Made by a program: the position numbers and the translations under genes. DNA of 64,000 nucleotides from Atherix ibis (taxonomy: Eukaryota; Arthropoda; Insecta; Diptera; Athericidae): contig OY282610.1 in the NCBI GenBank assembly GCA_958298945.1, positions 45,949,667 through 46,013,666 of the forward strand. Reading direction: 5' to 3'. The notes beneath the pieces are model-generated. The model was not told where the DNA came from. It made no database searches and saw only the letters and a program-made list of their open reading frames with translations. Positions 59,800 to 64,000 of this stretch are shown here, in pieces. Position 1 is the stretch's first letter. Each line of letters opens with the position of its first letter.

Positions 59800-61400
59800 A
59801 CTCTCCATGGGACCATCGTAAGGTTTTACTTCATAGGGAGTAGAATGACATAAAGTCTACTGTCCTCTTTTGGGGGCAGGCTATCTTTTCTCAGTCTCTC
59901 ATCCTAGCGAATCTTCTTCATTACTGTAATATTGTCCTTTGCTTTATAATAATCATCTGAGATAGCTTTTCACCTATTATTTTCTTTACTTCCTTCCTTT
60001 CTTCGATAAAGCCTGGACACTGGAAGAAGATTTATTTTGCATCCTCGATTATGGGCCGACAATTGGGGCATGTCACATCAACATAAACCTTAAAGCCATA
60101 TAGATATTCCCTGAAGCATCCATGTTTTCTCAAAAATAAGGGCATACACTGAGTGCTTCACTTCTCTATGGCCTCTTCCATTCCATGTGGCTATGTAAGT
60201 AATCAGATCAGTTTCGTTCACCATAGCTTCTGCCTAAATAGGAACTCATAACTGATCCTGATTTGCCATAATCCTTACTAAGGAATTCACAAACCAACTT
60301 GACTTTTCAGCAGCAATTTTCAGATGCTCACCAAAGTTCAGCCTGTCATCTATCTGAACTCCAATGTATCGTAGCGTTGGCTGTGAGATAATATTGCAGT
60401 CACCGATGGTAAGAATAATGGTCTCCTTTCTTTTTCTGCTAGTCGCGAGTACAGCCTCGTTTTTTTATTAGTTATTTCCAGGCCCACTAATAATAGGCAG
60501 GGGCGGATTATTCGAATTGCGACATTTATAGTTTCTGTGAATTTACTAATAGAAATGACTGTAATGTCATACGGAAAACTCTTTTTGGCATCGGGAGTTT
60601 GAGCAGCGCATCACATATGATGTTTCATAATAATGGGCCAAGGAAACCCACTGATTCTGTATGTTTACATCTCCACCATACCGAGTTAAACGCGTTTTTA
60701 ATATCCAATATGACGATGGCACAGCATTGCTTAGTACCATGTTTCCATCGCTTTCCTTTAACAGCCTTACGGGCCATATCAACCACTATATATGTATGTG
60801 GCACGCCACTGTTGATCTATCCTTTTTGGGCCTCTCAGTCTTTAACTGCAGGCGATCGTAAATTATTATTTCCAATAATTTACGGGCCGTTTCCAACGAA
60901 CAAATAGTGTGGACAGGTCATCGGGTGGTTTTTTATTCTTTGGTCGAGTTTTTCCCACCTTCACGCAAACACGCATTATATGCTTCCAAAACGGATCTTG
61001 CCATATTCTTATCTCAATTTTAAGGCACATTTTCGGTACTGAATCTAAGCCAGGGATAATCCCATTATAGTTTCTGAGAAGTTCGGCTCCTGTGAATGTG
61101 GGCTTTTGTGGGCATATTGGAGTTGGCTTTGAATAATGTCTAACCTAGATTTTGACATCGACCTAATCACTTAGCTCATTCCGACAATGATTTCTGCTCA
61201 GCTTGATGGCATTTTTGAATGTTTCAAAACCCCTTCGTCCTCTTACTCGTTGGTACAGCTTCCTTGATTGGTGATTCTTTCTCCTAAGTTTGGCTATTTC
61301 ATCGTTCCACAAGATGACAGTTTGTTATGGATCGGGGCATTGATGTATCACAGGCATTAGAAACTGAAGGCATAAGCTGCTCTACAATCTGTTCTATCAA
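59800..61400 (-). pseudogene. R1-like LINE, reverse transcriptase to zinc knuckle
   Basis: Complement strand, right to left: LVER-NSQT, TRPICSLETARKLLEIIIYD (in part), RLQLKTERPKKDRSTVACHI, VVDMARKAVKGKRWKHG, CAIVILDIKNAFNSVWW, LGPLL, then decayed thumb, and at the end CDMPQL or CPNCRPIIEDAK followed by FFQCPGFIEERKEVKKIIGE, the C-C-(H)-C knuckle of R1-clade ORF2. The YADD box is not recoverable. Stops and frameshifts all along. No target-site (28S rDNA-type) sequence is seen at its ends. Confidence 0.75.
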
Positions 61401-63179
61401 ATTCATTAGATGTACTACAAGAAAAAGTGATTTGGTTAATCAAAATTTTTTATATAAACTTGGACCTTGCAGCAAATATCATATATTTGCGGATTAATTT
61501 TATTGATTTCGTTTTAAATGTTTTTCTAAAATTAATAAATTGTGCGGTTAGCAAACCTTCCACATTTAAATATGCTCATAGAAAGAAATTGGAAGTTGTT
61601 AAGTATGGAACCGTTGTAGCCAATTGAATCAACACTTTTCGGCAGAAGTCCGTAACATCTCACTATATCTCACCAGTCATCATAATAGTATTATCTAAAG
61701 AAATAGGTCCAATGACACCTCCGCCTCAAATACTCATCACACTGTCATTTTACATGAGTTTAAAGGTCGTTCCTGAATTTCCCCGAAGCAACTATTCTGT
61801 ATATTAACGAAGCCACCTAAATTTATGTATAAATAAAAATCTTTAGCAACATTTTCCACGCAACATGTGGAGTGAGATTCAATTCTTCAGGACGATGCCT
61901 TATGGAGGTTCTGGGACTTTTCACTCAATGCAGCAACAATCTGTCAATTTGAAAGCACATCTTTTAATATGGGCGTTACAGTAATTGATGGAATAATTTT
62001 TTAAGCAGGAGTCAGACAGCTCCTTTTCTAAATATGAACTGACAGAATGATAGCTTACCGAAATGCCAACAAATTAAAGTAAGAAACTTGCATTTAGAGC
62101 AGCCTGTATTAGATGACTTTTAGACACTAAAACCATATGGTAATATGAGATTTAAGTACAAAAAAAGCCAATAATAATTTTTTTTTATATGCAACATAAT
62201 AAAGAATAAATATAAATCCTGTAAATATTAGTAAAAAATTCATAATTATAACAATAATATGGTATTCTGAGTAGATTGTGTGTGGTTTATAGATGTTTTC
62301 AAAGCTTACTTATAAATATGATCCACTCTATGGTTTTTCTTTGAGTTTATATGTATTAATTTTTAGTAAATTTTCCTCAAATTCCATAAACGTTAGCTCA
62401 GTTGAGTATTGATTATTTCTTACTATCTACCATTTTAATACAATATTATTAATATGACACATGTGGGCTGAAGGAGCACAACATATTGTGAAAGCGATTG
62501 GAAGAAAATGTTGAACGTGACAGAATACACAAAAGATCAACATCAAATAAAAATATTTCAACAAATTCCCTACTGTACTATATCGAATTAAAGTTTTTCA
62601 TAAAGCAATTTCACACTTTTATCTAAAAGAATATCGCTAACATATGCTTGGTACGATTATGCAAACTGGAAAAAGATTTAAAAGAAAAATTAATAATGTA
62701 AATAAAAATAATATGTATAATAATAATAAATATGAAAACCGCATATAGTTGTGGGTACGATGGTTTCTAGGCCATTCAATTTCCACCCATCCGACATGGG
62801 GCGAAATGGAAAATGTTTCCGCGAGCATGAAATTGGTTATATCTTCCAGTCGAGTTGAACTGAACATAATCCGAGTTCCATTAATATAGCCACCTGTTAG
62901 CCTATATTTTGTTGAATAGCTGACATTCTAGCACTAAAGAGTACTTTTGAGATATTATTTATTTCGTCTCATTTTTGGTCTACTTTAACATTGTACGAAC
63001 ATACCACAATCGGTTTATATTCGAGCATGTTTCTGGGGCGAGCGGCAGTTTCAAAAATAATCAACAACAAAGTTACAAGTAAAATATGGGCAATATTGCC
63101 ATGTTCTTTGTTTTTGTTGACGCACATTCATCATATTTGAAATTTGAAGAAAAAACAACTGCTAAAGAAAAATAGCACC
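61401..63179. other. AT-rich non-coding DNA
   Basis: No recognised gene. Confidence 0.45.
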
Positions 63180-63440
63180 AAATAATGAAGAGGTGACGCA
63201 CAAATTAGTAAGGCCATGCATGAAATTTTCGTTCAGTTTGTTACCTTGGATAGCACTACTGCCAGAAAATTCCATGATCCGATGACGCTTCATCGAATCA
63301 ACGGCGATAACGATCGTATGTGTAAGTACGACCAATTAGCCGGCATTATGAGGGAAAATGGACACGAGGAAGGCATTCAGCATTGGGTTGATGAGCCAAA
63401 AGGTTCTGTTCAGTGTACCAGACAGTTTGGATCAATGTAA
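63180..63440 (+). repeat. Degenerate coding repeat DR-3, copy 2
   Basis: Open from about 63183 to TAA at 63440 in one frame: RGDAQISKAMHEIFVQFVTL, then STTARKFHDPMTLHRI, CKYDQLAGIMRENGHEEG and ending CTRQFGSM. The first ATG is at 63216. It resembles 1527-1650 over about 120 bp. Not recognised as any known family. Charged, soluble, no membrane segment. It could be a piece of an unrecognised transposon or retrogene. Confidence 0.4.
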
Positions 63441-64000
63441 CAGAGAATATTTGAAAAAGTTACAATAAAAAATTAGTTGAATAATAATAAATTAATATAA
63501 TTTCATCTGAAAATTCCGACAATATCTAAATTTTTTTATTAAATGTGCTGTTGGGCCGATGAGGCAACAAGTATTATGAAGGTGTTTAAAGATAATTTTC
63601 GGTTGAAAAGAGCATAGTCGATTGAAGAAAAAATTATTTCAATAAAATATCGATTGTAATTATTTTATTTAAATTTAATAAGCGCTCGTAATTACAACCA
63701 GATAGATTAGTGTTCTTAGTACTTCATTAATTAATAAACTATTTAGTTTTACCAGTTGGTATAAATAAATAAGACAACTTTTTTGAAACAATAGTTTGTA
63801 AGAAATTGAAAGGCATTAAGAATTACATTCAAGGAAATTTTAAATACCAGACAAACTATAATGCAATTAAAAGAAAGAAAAAAAATATTTGAGCACAAGT
63901 ATGTTTATATGAACACGTTTCGATTAAGTAACATTAATTTTTTAAGAATTTTTTCTTTAATTACCGTATAAAAGCATAATTGTATAATTATTGTTGTTTA
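63441..64000. other. AT-rich non-coding DNA
   Basis: No recognised feature. Confidence 0.5.

Noticed and set aside
63216..63440. Host gene exon at the right end
   Set aside because: Its relative at 1475 is frameshifted and no splice structure is supported, so I list it as a repeat and not as a gene.

Overview
This window is eukaryotic, strongly AT-rich DNA made almost entirely of decayed transposable elements in non-coding sequence. There are no operons, ribosome binding sites, CRISPR arrays or bacterial genes, and no host gene that I can name. The mix of elements (mariner transposons with TA target duplications, jockey-, R1- and RTE-like non-LTR retrotransposons, DD41D-like and Tc1-like transposase relics) fits an arthropod, most likely an insect. 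The short tatgta/catatg microsatellite runs are reminiscent of flies, but that is weak evidence.

Layout. 1-2840: unannotated AT-rich DNA, a degenerate coding repeat (about 1.5 kb) and a polypyrimidine tract. 2845-5300: an RTE-type LINE endonuclease split by a 0.9-kb insert, then a DD41D-like fragment. 5297-20000: a transposon cluster with mariner family A copies 1 to 4, one vertumnana-like deletion derivative, a mariner with long terminal repeats (11435-13789) that carries family A copy 3 nested inside it, DD41D-like relics, LINE reverse-transcriptase scraps, and a Mos1-like mariner fused to a vertumnana-like one that carries copy 4. 20000-26100: mostly empty, with one LINE 3' fragment. 26139-27381: second Mos1-like mariner. 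29158-30397: cecropia-like mariner with an open 325-codon frame. 32837-34640: vertumnana-like derivative and a long DD41D-like relic. 36100-43150: large palindromes, a Tc1 relic, a 1.5-kb jockey-like LINE and R1-like LINE pieces. 44620-46838: decayed mariner, a 63-bp tandem duplication and a head-to-head rearranged mariner. 48540-52894: DD41D relic, a possible tRNA-derived SINE, a sevenfold tandem array made from a LINE reverse-transcriptase motif, an RTE 3' half and family A copy 5. 55875-58900: a second head-to-head mariner, then a jockey-like LINE split by another mariner. 59800-61400: R1-like LINE. 63180-63440: second copy of the coding repeat seen at the left end.

Only two transposase frames are open from ATG to stop: 12488-13519 (343 aa) and 29236-30213 (complement, 325 aa). 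Both have internal deletions that shorten the spacing between the catalytic aspartates, and the first has also lost its second aspartate, so neither looks active. The most interesting signals are structural: two mariner derivatives that share one head-to-head inversion junction, a tandem array in which each repeat unit encodes the LINE VPQGS motif, several near-perfect palindromes (one with 33-bp arms), and nested insertions that give a relative order of transposition.
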